A stretch of 64,000 bases of DNA from Owenia fusiformis (GCA_903813345.2 CAIIXF020000007.1:23425564-23489563), one strand, 5' to 3'. Positions 46,343-58,846 are shown, counted from the first letter of the stretch. Translations and numbers: made by a program. Notes: generated by a model from the sequence alone, not told the origin.

Positions 46343-48346
46343 GTAAATCAGACCACAAATGTTATTCTAATTTATTTTACTTCCAATGGTTTCTTTAGCA
46401 TTCATTTCAATGCAATCAAAACCTCTGTTTTATTCTTTCCTTTTTGACAATATTGATGATCTAAATAGTAAAACTGATAAAGAAACAATGCCAAAAGAGC
46501 TACAATGTCAGTGTGACCAAGTGATTTTCCTATTGGTCATTTTTCATATATGTTTAACATTTATTTAAGGCGTGCAGGGTGGGCTGGAATAGCTCAAAAT
46601 GTGAACCTCGCTGCAAATACAAGATACGCAGTCTCTGGACATATCAAATTGTTAAATAACGTTTCGACACACCTTTATCATCGAGTCCAGTATAGGGTCA
46701 ATATTAACAACGGCGGTATGTATTACCCTTATTATATGATAGTTATACAAATTAAAATGCAGGGTGTTCCAAAAGTAACAGGACTGGTGCTGGCATTTTG
46801 TTGAATATGCTCCAATCGTCTTTAAAATTGTACATAGTATACTTTCATGTATTGTTACTAAAATTGCAAAGTTTCGACAAAAATTATTAAACTGGAGAAG
46901 AGTTGTGGTTGCTATGGTAACATGACATCACAATACCCGGGGCAACATTCCACGCAGAAAGTTACAGAGACTTTTTAAGCATTTTGCAAATCCCATATCA
47001 AAGTTAGAATCCAACAAATGGTGGGAATTACATTTGCTAAATACATCATTTGATATTCCTATGCATCCTCTACTTTGAAAAGTGGGGTCCTCTTGGGTCA
47101 GTCCAAGAGTAGCACTCTGTATCCATGACTCAAACACATGAGTGAACCCATTTGATGACATGTTACGCAGGGTCGATAGGACAACTTGGAGATGGTCATT
47201 CTCATCTTTAACGGTCTTACCACGCTGATTAGCATTCCATTCTCAATATAAAAGTAAAAATTAGATATTGCATGATCAGAAGAGTATGGTGCATGGTCTT
47301 TAGACCTCAAGACCTCGCTCCGCTAAAGCTGCAGTGGTCTTTAATGCTGACTTGTGGGCAGTCGCCTTTTCAAGGTGGATGACTGGCTTCAAATTGCATT
47401 GGGTCTTTTCAAAAACTCAACAGTGAATTGTGCAGACTGTTATACATAATGATATTTCAGGCAAGTGAATAGATATTATTATTATTATGAAATCATACTT
47501 GAATCTGAGTTGTATAGCAACATCATAACTATAAAGCAACTAATAAAACAAACAAGAAATGTTGTATTGAAATAGCTGAATTAGATACTTTCTTCAGTAA
47601 TATAAAAATGTTAGATATTACATTTTCATGAAAACGTTGCCCCGGGTATTGTGATGTCACGTTACTATAGTAACCATTACTTTACCCGCATTTTATCATT
47701 TTTTTCTGAAACTTTACAATTTTAGCTGCACTACGTCAAAGTACAATTTGTGAAAATTTGAACACACTCGGTGCAGAATTGAAAAAATGCCAGCACCAGT
47801 CCTGTTACTTTTGGAACACCCTGTATGTCCAGTAAAAGAAAATATTATCTGCCCAACACAAGAAAAAATATTTCACTTTTTGTGGTTTTACAACATGGGG
47901 TCTATGGGGAATCTCCCCGACCTAGAAGTCACATTTTCAAAGAAAATTAAATTTTCAAAGTTGATTAACTCGTTTCAAAACCACATTTCTAAATGTGACA
48001 TCATTTTGACTGAATTGTGAATTTTTAATGACGTAAATCAAGATTATTTCTACTAGCATCTGGGATATTAGATTTGAACTGCATCATTCCTAGTAAAACC
48101 CATTCTGGTACTCATAGCATCTTTCTGTTTCACCTGAAAGGGCTGTGAAGAAATGAGATGGTTTATCATGATGAATAAAACCAGATAAACATTGTATTAC
48201 ATTAAAAGAATTAATTGAAAACCATCAAGTCCAATATTTGTTAATTTGTTCCATAGGTCAGAATATTGCGGTCGGCAGGCTTCCTAATCTTAGGCAGGCT
48301 CAAGGCTGGCAGAAAATAGGAGGAGATTTCATAACACCAGCAACAG
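46137..48346 (+). CDS. Secreted protein with family 4/9 carbohydrate-binding module, first three exons (partial)
   Basis: Exons 46137-46342, 46570-46715 and 48257-48346 join in frame to give 147 residues plus one base. A signal peptide (MAKFKFFTFLLLQLKLFAQG) is followed by a jelly-roll CBM4/9 pattern: LTNPNFENDFGTSDWFCNGC, RAGWAGIAQNVNLAANTRYA, VSGHIKL and GWQKIGGDFITPATG. In animals this module is usually joined to a GH10 endo-1,4-beta-xylanase, so a secreted polysaccharide-binding or digestive enzyme is likely. The catalytic domain is not in the window: after the donor at 48347 I find no further exon before the LINE. The start at 46137 (A at -3, G at +4) is preferred to the in-frame upstream Met at 46089 because it begins a normal signal peptide. 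Intron 2 holds a mariner-type element and intron 3 a MITE. Confidence 0.75.
46570..46715 (+). CDS. CBM gene exon 2
   Basis: Acceptor TTATTTAAG ends at 46569; donor GTATGT begins at 46716. It encodes AGWAGIAQNVNLAANTRYAV and the following strands to VQYRVNINNG. Confidence 0.78.
46760..47823 (-). mobile_element. 1.06-kb mariner-type element, decayed, in CBM intron 2
   Basis: CAGGGTGTTCCAAAAGTAAC at the left is inverted as GTTACTTTTGGAACACCCTG at the right, and inverted similarity runs inward for ~170 bp (CAATACCCGGGGCAAC / GTTGCCCCGGGTATTG). The - strand around 47225-46990 encodes LQVVLSTLRNMSSNGFTHVF, resembling the C-terminal LN.L....F..AF..W region of mariner-type transposases. The catalytic core is not visible. 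No clean TA duplication. Confidence 0.75.
46928..47310 (-). pseudogene. Mariner-type transposase remnant
   Basis: Two overlapping frames, so a frameshift, cover a region reading NQRGKTVKDENDHLQVVLST and NGFTHVFESWIQ. This is a plausible 3' portion of a DDE transposase without its catalytic motifs. Confidence 0.55.
48257..48346 (+). CDS. CBM gene exon 3
   Basis: Acceptor TTCCATAG ends at 48256; donor GTATAC begins at 48347. It encodes QNIAVGRLPNLRQAQGWQKI and GGDFITPATG, the penultimate strands of the module (W..I.G.F..P is the CBM4/9 pattern). One base remains for a next exon not seen. Confidence 0.75.
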
Positions 48347-48739
48347 GTATACGATTTATACTGTACAAATTTGAAATTACTGACTTATCAAGAGGTTATT
48401 TATAAATTAGTCACAAATGACTATATAGCTATTTAGAAGGAGGATTACACTTAGGGACGCATAACTATAGACAGTGAGGATTTACGAGGGCGATCAATGA
48501 TTTATAAAAACGTTTACACCGTGCTTCTTATGGCCGATCTCCATAGATTTTTAACATGTTATAAATCATGATACAATAAATTTCTAGTCCTCGAAATATG
48601 AAGACATCACAGAACAGACAACCTTGGAAGATGATCACTTATATTTTGAAACTATTTAGCTTCCTTAGTTTGCATATTTCAGATGGATTATCATTCTAAT
48701 TCTGTATTATTTCAGACTGAGATACTAAGCGTTACCCCC
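48347..48739. other. CBM intron 3, no feature seen
   Basis: AT-rich. No further CBM exon recognised. Confidence 0.45.
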
Positions 48740-49149
48740 CTATCACACCAAACTAGTTCTTACCCGTTCTTGCCAGTCTTACGAAAACGTCGTCAAACGG
48801 GCTCAATCTGGCTGTGGTCGGGAAATATGTCTGAAATAATTAGCTTCTTCGTTCTTAAACAGTCTTCAATACGTCCATCTCGTTCGCAGTTCGTTCAGGT
48901 CGCACCACGTCGGAGTGCAACGTCGTAGAACGCGTCCCTTAGTCTAGAAGGTCAACATGACCAGATTACAGAATGGTATGGTCGTCATTGAATTTTGAAT
49001 CGATTCAAAATTCTAAAATCACATTCCCGTCTGAGAACGTTCATAAAGTTCGTAAATAGACCTTGGAAAGTTGCAGCTACGTTCATTCCGTTCGCACACA
49101 GTTTAAAACCAGTTTTGAAGAACGCAGTGGCAGCTTGTTTGGTGTGATA
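48740..49149. mobile_element. 410-bp MITE with CTATCACACCAAACT ends, copy 2
   Basis: Close copy of 804-1214 in the same orientation, with the ends CTATCACACCAAACT and GTTTGGTGTGATA. Simple single-unit form of the compound element at 804-1601. Confidence 0.85.
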
Positions 49150-49857
49150 CCGTACATCTAATTACTAGCCTTACACCATGCCATGTCGTCGGCATGCCGC
49201 CCGAATTTCGTGGTCAAATCGAACGCTTTTCGTGGTCACCGCGGGCGCGTCACGAGTGCGCTTCAAGCTCATCGCGGGATAATTTCGTATGTACCACGGA
49301 GTTGGTTCATTCGCGTAGCTTTCGCTCACCATTCGTTCCACGGACGCCACATTATAGTTTCACGTAGTTACATTGTAAGTGTATGAGATTCCATTTACTT
49401 ACCCGATGGACAAATGGTAAATCAGGTTTAAAACCATTATCTTTCAACGTACAATTACACGATCTTTCATTCCCAGTGGATATTAAGTTCTTTTCTTCAT
49501 CCCGATAAACATCTGATGAATGAAGATGTATGCTTTCCATGTACATCACATTTTATTATACAATTGATAAGACTCTCTAAATAAGTCGCCCTAGTCGGAA
49601 ACAAATAATTTAACAAAGCGTTTTTCGAAATTCTTTTTAAATCATCTGTTCCCATTTAACCGCAGCACCGTATAAATGCACATTTTTATTGGATAGTGAA
49701 TTTAATCAATGCGATGAATTTACATGAAATTTACAGATGCCGTATGTGAACAATCCCAGTAATCATTGTAACTGATTTCATTGGAAATGCCTCTTATTAG
49801 CGTATCTAACGCAACTAGCCTGGCGCATTACAGTACGTAGTACAAGTGTCTTTTCTG
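49150..49857. other. Spacer with a CpG-dense patch
   Basis: 49180-49360 is GC-rich and dense in CpG, unlike its surroundings, with an open frame of 67 codons on the + strand that I cannot recognise. The rest is AT-rich and empty. Confidence 0.4.
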
Positions 49858-52226
49858 GCGAGAGGTCTCGGTCGAGGGGTCTGGGAGACAAGGTCTAGTA
49901 GCTAAGCTTCCCCAAACCACCGTCAGTACTTATGTGACAGGTAGAGTATATTTGGTTGATCCTAGGGTTATGACATTGATGTGTCATTTCCTATAATCAT
50001 CGAGTTATTCGATGATTACTAACTTATATTTCTTCATCAGCAGCCGAAAGAATGCTGTTTGGGTTTTAGTTCTATCATTCAGTTGTGCTAGAGATAACTT
50101 TTGGTTAAGATGACGTTGTGGTTTGGTTCTGTGTTTAAGTTTCATATATAGTGGTGTATGTTTTATGTTCATGGTATGTAAATTGGAAGAGTTGTAAATT
50201 TGTTGTCTTTAGTAGCGTTTCTGCTTTATCGGAGTTTGCGGTATTTTCGTTTATAAAAATGGTATTGGTTTGGATGTGTGTAGTGTGAGTTTGTGGTGGG
50301 TTCCCTGTTTGTCAAAGGTTTGGGTATTTAGTCTTGTGTTTGAGCTTAGTGTTGATTTTGTGACAGTGTGTAGTGGTGGTAGTATATATTATTGTTAATA
50401 TGTTTACTTGACAGGGGATCTGTTTTCCCGTGTCGGGTTGTATTTTGGTTTTATCGAAGTTTAGCAGTATTTTGGTTTGTAAATTTCGTGTATGTTTGGC
50501 GGCGTTTGTGGTATGTATGTGGTAGAAAATTTGTTTTTCCATGAATTGGGTGTATAGTGTCATGTCTGAGGTTTATTTTGGTGTGTGTGTTATGGTAGTA
50601 GCATCTCTTGTTATTGAGATATTAACTTGATTTTGGAGGCTGTCTTCCCGTGATTTCATTATGTTTCGATTATCCCGTGTTTGTGTTTTGTCGGGATCGT
50701 GTATGCGTATTGATTAATTGCATCAAGTTGTGGTCAGTTTGTTTGTTTGAATTTGTTTTGTTTGTTTGGTTTGTTTTTTACCTTTTATGGTTAGGTGTTT
50801 TTTATGTCAGTAGTGTGTGCGTTGGGGGAGTTGTTAGCTTGTTCGCGATTGTTTGTATTTTGGTTTTATCGGAGTTTTGTAGTGTTTTGGTTTGTAAATT
50901 TCTTGTTTTATTTGTTTTGTGTGGCGTTTTTATATGTAAGTGGTAGATAAGTTGTTTTGCAACAGTTTTGGGTGTGTAGTGTCATGTCTGAGGTTCATTT
51001 TGGTGTGTGTGTTATGGTAGTAGCATCTCTTGTTGTTGAGATATTAACCTGATTTTGGAGGCTGTCTTCCCGTGATTTCATTATGTTTTGATTATCCCGT
51101 GTTTGTGTTTTGTCGGGCAGTCTGTGTCGGGATCGTGTATGCGTATTGATTAATTGCATCAAGTTGTTGTCAATTTGTTTGTTTGAATTTGTTTTGTTTG
51201 TTTGGTTTGTTGTTTACCCTTATGGTGAGGTGTTTTTTATTTTGATAGTGTGTGCGTTGGGGAAGTTGTTAGCTCGTTCGCGATTGGTTACGGTATTTTG
51301 GTTTTATCGGAGTTTTGTGGTATTTTGGTTTGTAAATTTCGTGTTTGTTTTGTGGCTTTTTTTGGTATGTAAGTGGTAGGTAAGTTGTTTTTCAACGGTT
51401 TGGGTGTGTAGTGTCATGTCTAAGCTTTATTTCGATGTATATGTTGTGGTCGTAGCATCTCTTGTTATTGAGGTATTAACTTGTTTCTGGGGGCTGTCTT
51501 ACCGTGTTTTCAATTTGTTGACTGTCCCGTGTTTGTGTTTTGTCGGGATGGTGTATGCGTTTTGGTGAATTGTAGATCACGATTTTGTCCGTTTGTTTGT
51601 TAAAATTTGTTTCGTTTGTTTTGTTTGTTGATATGAGTTTTATATGATGTACGGGTAATGTGTTTGATAGTCTGTTGTATATGCTTGTGTTTTACATGTA
51701 CTTCCATTGTTTTTTTAAGAATGGGCTGTTTCTAAATAGGGTTCCCGGTTGGGGAAACCTGGTTTGGTTGGTTGTTTGTGAGTAAATGCGTTGTTTTTTA
51801 AAGTATGAATTGGAGTGAGTGTTTATCTCCATAGGGTTATAAAGTGTATATATTTTTGTATTACCGGGTCGGCAGAAAAAGATTGTTCAATATTCGGGAC
51901 GCTGATAAGAAATGTTCGAAACACCAAGTGTGGTAAGATGGTACAGCCCTTCTTCTACAAAATGTGTCCGATCGTTTTTGAGATGAAATATACTTGGTAT
52001 TTGTCCATAAGCTGAGCAATGTGACATACGAGAGTTGATCATAAAGTTCTCATAATATCTCTCTAATTTCTTTATTTTTCAATATTTTCCTATGAAATTT
52101 TCACAGAATGTGCAGCATGAAATGGTTTATTAATCCAGCTAACAATATTTAGAATAACGGAAACATTGAATAAGAAATGGTTGCCATAGTAACTTGAAAT
52201 CAAGTTTTTTTATTTTTGGGAATTGT
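49858..52226 (+). repeat. Large direct repeat unit A, G/T-rich
   Basis: It begins GAGAGGTCTCGGTCG and contains GACAAGGTCTAGTAGCTAAG and CTATCATTCAGTTGT. From 50560 to about 51640 it has a ~430-bp minisatellite (CATCTCTTGTT.TTGAGATAT words; GTATGCGTATTGATTAATTG). Near 51720-52020 comes a conserved tail (TTCGAAACACCAAGT, GTCCATAAGCTGAGC). The + strand is strongly G/T-rich. Unit B repeats the same order of landmarks. No coding potential recognised. Confidence 0.8.
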
Positions 52227-54877
52227 GACTTAGACAATGTCTTGAGACATCACCTGTATTAAACACGCACATGTCATGCAATCTGTGTTTATGATGAGAG
52301 GTCTCGGTCGGGGGGCCTGGCAGACAAGGTCTAGTAGCTAAGCTTCCCCTAACTACCGTCAGTACTCATGTGACGGGTAGTGTATATTTGTAGATCCTAG
52401 GGTAATGACATTGGTGTGTTATTCCCTATCTTCATTCACGTAGAGAGAGGCCGGTAGCGGATCTTCTCCCTTATATGTTGGTCATTATAAGGGCCCAAGA
52501 TGTTTCGAACTCATGGGGGTATCCCATGATTGTTCTTCCTCAGCGGCCGAATGAATATTGTATGTGATTTATTGTGATTTTATTGTGAATGATAATGCTG
52601 TTTTATTTCTATCATTCAGTTGTATTTTAATAGGTTTCCCGTATTCATTTTTAGCGGGAGGGGGGTGGTTGTTTATGCGTATTGGTTTATTGCATAAAGG
52701 CGTGGTCAGTTTATTGATGAATTTTAGTTTGGTTTGGTTTGTGGTTAAGCCATATGGTCATGTATGTTATATGTTGATATTGTGTGTATTTAAAGGGTTG
52801 TTGGCTTGTTCTTGTTTGGTTGCATTTTGTGGTGTTTTCAATTTGTTGAGTTGGTGTGCGTTTGGCAGTGTCTGTGGTGGGTTGAGGGTAGGTAAATTAC
52901 ATTTTGGTGGTTCAGGTGGTAAGTTTACTGTTTCAGCTTTCCGTTGGTATATGTGATATGTTGCTAGCATATCTTGTTGTTAAGATATTAACTTGAATGT
53001 AGGGTTTAATGGCCCGTATTTTAAATATTTTGGTTTTCCGATATTTGTGTTTCATCGGGAGGGTGTATGTGTATTGGTTAATATTGCATCGGGGTATGGT
53101 CGGTTCAATGTTGAAATTGGATTTGGTTGTTTTGTTCATTGTTTCAGCTTCATGGTCAGGTATATGTTATGTTCATATTGTGTGTATTAGAAGAGTTGTT
53201 GACTTTTTCGTGTTTGGTCGTGTTTTGGTGTTTTCGGCATTTTGCGATATTTTCGATTTGTTGAGTTGGTTTGAGTTTGGTGGTGACTACTAGGATGGGT
53301 CTATGGTAGGTAAATTGTCTTTTGATGGTTCAGGTGGCTTGATTAATGTTTTAGCTTTCCGTTGGTGTGTGCAATATGTTCGTGGCATATCTCGTTGTTG
53401 AGATATTAACTTGAATGTAGGGTTTGATGTATTTCAAATATTTTGATTTTCTCATGTTTGTGTTTTATCGGGAGGGTGTATGCGTATTAGTTAATTGCAT
53501 CATGGTATGGTCAGTTCGATGTTGAAATTTTAATTTGGTTGTTTTGTTCATTGTGTCAGCTTCATGGTCAGGTATATTTAATGTTCATATTGTGTGTATT
53601 AGAAGGGTTGTAAACTTTTCCGTGTTTGGACGTGTTTTGGTGTTTTCGGCATTTTGCGGTATTTTCGATTCTTTAAGTTGGTTTGAGTTTGGCGGTGTTT
53701 AGGGTAGGCCTATGATCGGTAAATCGTTTTTCTGTTGGTTCAGGCGGCTTGTTTAATGTTTTTGCTTCCTGTTGGTGTGTGTATTATGTTCGTGGTATAT
53801 CTTGTTGTTGAGATATTAACTTGAATGTAGGGTTTAATCGTCCGTATTTCAAATATTTTGATTTTTCCATATTTGTGTTGTATCGGGAGGGTGATGCATA
53901 TTGGTTGATTGTGTCTGTGTGTGGTTGGTTTATTGTTTAAGTCTGGTTTGGTTGTGTTGTTTTTTTCGTTGTAGAGAACGGGTGTTTCGTTCTACTCTTT
54001 GTATGAAATAAGTATTTTAATCTAAATTTTCTGGTAAAACTTAGAATGTCAGTCGGGAGTTCCCGCTCTAGTGTTTTTAAGTTTGGGGTGGGAATAAACT
54101 TGAGTCCCTTGGAGAGAACAGAGTGTTCTGCTTCTGACGGTGTGTAATCCGACAAGTTAACAACGAGCTTAGTTTTCGCTGCTTTGGTTTTGTGTGTTTT
54201 ATGAGTGTTTGAAAGGATGTATTGTTTTTTTGGCTTTGTAAAGTTTGTTGTTGCGTTTCCTAGCCATATTGGTAGTTAGGTTGATTCTTAGTTGTCAGTG
54301 GTACGTGTTATATAAGTATCAGTGGCCAATTATGTATCTAGGTCACTGTAATTATGTGTGTATCAGGTATGTTCCTGAATTAAGTGTGGTTATGGGAGTA
54401 GTGATTAAAAAGACAATAGGAAGATTCCCTTGTTAGAATGTATATTTTGAAGTGTTGGTTTCGTGTTGGTTGTTATGAAGTAATTGTTTATATTTTGGTT
54501 TGGAAAGTGTTTTCCAGTCGGGGTATTATTTGGTTGGTTGTTTATGAGTAAATGTGTATTGTTTTAATTTGCGAATTGGAGTTTGTGTGTGTCTCCAAAC
54601 TGTTGTAAGGTGTGTATGTTTTTTGTTGCCAGGTCGGCAAGATTGTTACATGTTTGGCACGCTGCTAAGGAAAGTTCGAAACACCAAGTATGGTAAGATG
54701 GTGCAGCCCCTCCTGTACGAAAATGTGTATGATCTTTAATGAAATATACAAGGTAGTTGTCCATAAGCTGAGCGATGGGACCTAGCCCGAAGGTTTGGTA
54801 CGCAGGTTATTCACTTATTATGGGTTTATCCTTATGGCTAATGGAGACAGCCCTAATATCATATTTTTGGGAGTGGT
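52227..54877 (+). repeat. Large direct repeat unit B, G/T-rich
   Basis: Same landmarks as unit A: GAGAGGTCTCGGTCG at 52293, CTATCATTCAGTTGT near 52610, a related ~430-bp minisatellite at about 52930-53930 (TGTTGAGATATTAACTTGAA), and the tail near 54501-54782. GACTTAGACAATGTCTTGAG at 52227 recurs at 54878, a 2,651-bp period. A third, truncated copy follows at 54878-55005. Confidence 0.8.
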
Positions 54878-55005
54878 GACTTAGACAATGTCTTGAGACA
54901 TCACCTGTATTAAACACGCACATGTCATGCAATCTGTGTTTATGGTGAGAGGTCTCGGTCGGGGGGCCTGGCAGACAAGGTCTAGTAGCTAAGCTTCCCC
55001 TAACC
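54878..55005 (+). repeat. Truncated third copy of the large direct repeat
   Basis: It runs from GACTTAGACAATGTC through GAGAGGTCTCGG to AAGCTTCCCCTAACC, then stops abruptly. Confidence 0.8.
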
Positions 55006-55236
55006 AGGTGCATATGATATATAGGCCTACAATATCTAATTTAATTTTAATAACATTTACAAAAATAATACTGAAAAAAAGAAAAGATTATTTAAATTGG
55101 ATATTTTTGTTTTAGAATTGATTTGACGTTAATCCCTATTTAATGATCAGATCTTGAAGTTTGGAGCATAGCTACAATAGTATACAGCAATTTTGATTTA
55201 CACACCGCAAAAACATGGATTAGTCATTAACTTTTG

Positions 55237-56110
55237 CATTGATTTCGAAAAAGTATTGAGATTTGTAGTAATTCATGACATAATGTTCCCGGTTAGTTTA
55301 ATAAAATACTTGACAGAACTCAATAGAACATGGCGGATGCTTTACAGGGGAACTAGTTCGCCATGCACATCCCGGGATGCACATACAGTAGCGTTGTATG
55401 ATATTGTACAAGTTCTGTAAAGTAGCCTACAATATTTACAGTGCACCTTTGTCCAGTGGATAATATATTACATGTTTGCATATTGATTTCGAAAAAGTAT
55501 TGAGTTTTGTAGTAATTCATGACATTCAGATCCCGGGTAATTTAACAAAATACTTGAAAGAACTCAATAGAACATGGCGGATGCTTTACAGGGGAACCAG
55601 TTCGCCATGCACATCCCGGGATGCACATACAGTAGCGTTGTATGATATTGTACAAGTTCTGTAAAGTAGGCTACAATATTTACAGTGCACCTTTGTCCAG
55701 TAGATAATATATTACATGTTTGCATATTGATTTCGAAAAAGTATTGAGATTTGTAGTAATTCATGACATTCAGTTCCTTGGTAGTTTAACAAAATACTTG
55801 AAAGAACTCAACAGAACATGGCAGATGCTTTACAGGGGGAACCAGTTCGCAATGCACATCCCGGGATGCACATACAGTAGCGTTGTATGATATTGTACAA
55901 GTTCTGTAAAGTAGCCTACAATATTTACAGCGCACCTTTGTCCAGCGGATACTATATTACATTTTTGCATCGATTTCGGAAAAGTATTGAGATTTGTAGT
56001 AATTTAGAATTTTCAACTCCCAGGCAGTTTCACAAAATACTGAATGGAACAGGGCAGATGCTTACAGGGGAACCAGTTCGCCATGCGCATACAGTGGCGT
56101 TGTATGTTTT
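55237..56110 (+). repeat. 244-bp tandem array
   Basis: Four monomers, anchored on AACATGGCGGATGC-like words at 55327, 55571, 55815 and 56048. Each contains GATTTCGAAAAAGTATTGAG, GGGGAACCAGTTCGC and a CATCCCGGGATG palindrome. A fifth copy is split between 56886-56945 and 57739-57840. The open frames here are the array read through. Confidence 0.88.
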
Positions 56111-56885
56111 ATTGACAAATACATAATATTTTATAAGTTTGCAATGATTTCGGGAAAGTATACTCCTAATACTGAAAAACAACATGCTTGCCTTGTGTAC
56201 TGAGCTTCATTGCCAAGACTGATTTCAGGAAAAACAAAACTAATAAAAAACGGTGAAAGAACTGCTCACGGACAACTTCTAGATTAGATGATTGACGTTA
56301 AACGAACATGTACCAGTATTATTTGCAGAAATTGCTCGAATAGAATTCAGACTATTGAAAGGGAATTAAATTCAATTAATAATAAGATCAAGCAGTACAG
56401 GTCGCAGGAATATCAATCATGATGGAATCTTAAATACATGTTTGTCTTAATATTGTCTTTAGAGCAAATGTTTACAAGTCTGCAAATCCAGGTATCTCCC
56501 TTACAAATAAAATCCATTCACCAAAAATATAATTACTTTTCGATATCTTTTTTACAGCATATCTTAACTATAAGTGTTTATATGTGAACTGAACAGTCAT
56601 CAACTTCCTGATATTAAATTAAATTGGTTCACTTCAATCAAATTACTTTCGATTATATTTAGCAAATTAAACGTTTATCGATTTTGCGAGGGTCGTTTTA
56701 AATTTACCTAGATGAAAGTGAAGCGAGGTAGGACTTCCCATAATGCCATTATCAAAGGTTCAAATACTAACTTGCTGATTGGAGTAAAATCAACATGAGC
56801 ATTACCTCATGTGTTTATAATCTAAATATAGACATTGAAAGATTGTGCGCTATTGGTCAAAATTACCAACATAACCATTCAGTTC
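56111..56885. other. Spacer between array copies, no feature seen
   Basis: AT-rich. No gene or element end recognised. Confidence 0.45.
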
Positions 56886-56945
56886 GGTTTCAGAAAAGTA
56901 TTGAAAAGTAATTCATGACATTCAGTTCCCGAGCAGTTTCACAAA

Positions 56946-57738
56946 GGATCTTGTACACCTGCCATTATGATCTCCCCATGAACAAAATGAATCATTTTTA
57001 GGTGTAATATAAAGAATACAATGTTACATAATACTTTGGAAAATATTTAAGCGTTTGGCCCCACATGGGCTGAGGTTGGGGTCATTAAGTTCAGCAAGGG
57101 TGTATTGACTTGACATTGGATGTGTTCTATTGACTTAACATGTGGATACCATCAGATTCCAATGGAGGCCATTGGTTTCTATTGATTTTCACAAAAATAC
57201 CTAAAATACACTATGACCTGAATCGATTGCAAATTAAATAATTTCACAATATGACACAAATGGTATTTCAGATCAGATGTGCAAATATAAAGTTTGCAAT
57301 CGATTCAGGTCATACTTCAAATTAAAAGATTATTCATTTTTTTCATCATTTTTTTCCCTACAAAATGGCTATAGAAAAATGCTTCAAAAGCAACTTTTAC
57401 ACTTATGAAATCCCATACAACTTTGTAAATCCAAAGATTATACTGTTATGATTCATTAATTAATAACATATTTTGATAAGATGTAGGGATGTGTAGGATG
57501 CAAATGGATTTTGACAGACACAAAAATACTTCCTGGTTTGGCATCTCTACCCCTGTACACTTTATGATTGAATATTGCCCTAAAAAGTGGCCCATTCATC
57601 AATACAGTGCTGAATATAGGTCAACAAGATACTAGTGTACATATAAATGTAATAATAAAAGCAGTATATTTATTTTGAAAAATCAGATGAATTTATTTTT
57701 GTTCATGGGGAGATCATAATGGCAGGTGTACAAGATCC
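56946..57738. mobile_element. 793-bp element inserted in a 244-bp array monomer
   Basis: Terminal inverted repeats begin GGATCTTGTACACCTGCCAT and run ~45 bp. TTCACAAA (56938-56945) and TTTACAAA (57739-57746) look like an 8-bp duplication with one mismatch, and the interrupted monomer resumes correctly after it. An inner hairpin (TGACCTGAATCGATTGCAAA / TTTGCAATCGATTCAGGTCA) lies at 57211-57314. No coding sequence. Possibly hAT-derived. Confidence 0.75.
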
Positions 57739-57846
57739 TTTACAAAATAAATCTATGAAATATCTCAATAGAACAGAGCAGATCCTCACAGGGGAACCAG
57801 TTCGCCATGCACATACAGTGGCGTTGTATGACACACTGTATTCACG

Positions 57847-58780
57847 GGTAGTATCTAAAGCCCCGCTATGATTTAGAAGTCGCGAGCAAATACCCGCTGA
57901 AATCGCGAGCAATTAAAAGAAAAGAAGGGTTATCTTTTGTTTACTTAAATTGTATGTTGTAAAAAGCGTTTTCATTTAATTTTACTCAATTATTACATGG
58001 TATTGATAGTAAAAAGCAACTCCTGCAAAAAAGGATCATGAGCTTATGTTCTGAGTTTTGTTATTCGATAATTGGAGAGAGAATGTATCATCTTGAATCT
58101 TTATCTATATATTTCTATATTTTATAGCTGAAGAAGGTCATTGCCCTTCAGTTGAAATGGTCATAGTAATATGAAATGAAGGTATTGTGAGTTTCACTTC
58201 CTTAAGTTTCACAAAAAATTATATATTTCAAATTTAGCATATCCCTTGAGGCCCCGCTTCTACCATGAGCAATAAACTAAAGATCCCGCTGAAAACATGA
58301 GGAGGCCCCGCTGAAAACATGAGGAGGTCCCGCTGAAATCAGGAGCAAGTGGCTCTCTAAAATGGAGTGAAGACCGATTTGACTTTGCAAATCTGCCACG
58401 ACTGTAGCCAACGTCATAAATATATATATTGATACTCTACAGAGCACATATATATCATTGTGATTGTTATTATCGGTTCGAGCAACCCTCCCCCCTTACC
58501 AAAAGCTGGCTACGAGCATGATTCCAATAAAACCATTTCACTTAATGTATTTCGACCTGACTCCATCGAGAAATTACCAAGAGAAGATTTAAATCCATTC
58601 CACGACTTTTGACAAGTTTCAAATAACTCGTTCTTCTTTGTATGCAATATATATTTATATTTCACTGAAGTTACATTATACTGTAGTTCAGTATATTACT
58701 ACCTTAGAGGATTCAGCACCAATGGCGCACACGTTTGAAAAGGCAATTTATGGATCAACTGCTAGATGTAAGTAACAAAG
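57847..58780. other. Spacer with short CCCCGCTGAAA repeats
   Basis: Words like CCCCGCTGAAAACATGAGGA recur at 58290-58345, with looser copies near 57870-57905. No gene seen. Confidence 0.5.
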
Positions 58781-58846
58781 GAGTTGCCATGGAGAGAGAG
58801 TAGAGGGAGACGGAAGTTTGATGGAGGTGCGTATTATGCCAAATAA

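Noticed and set aside
51880-51930. Possible hammerhead ribozyme (CTGATAAG...CGAAAC) in the large direct repeat tail
   Set aside because: The core does not match CUGANGA, and the second copy near 54660 reads CTGCTAAG, so the motif is not preserved.
52767-53139. Pro/Asn/Thr-rich - strand open frames
   Set aside because: They arise from the C/A-rich complement of the G/T-rich minisatellite and are not conserved in frame between copies.
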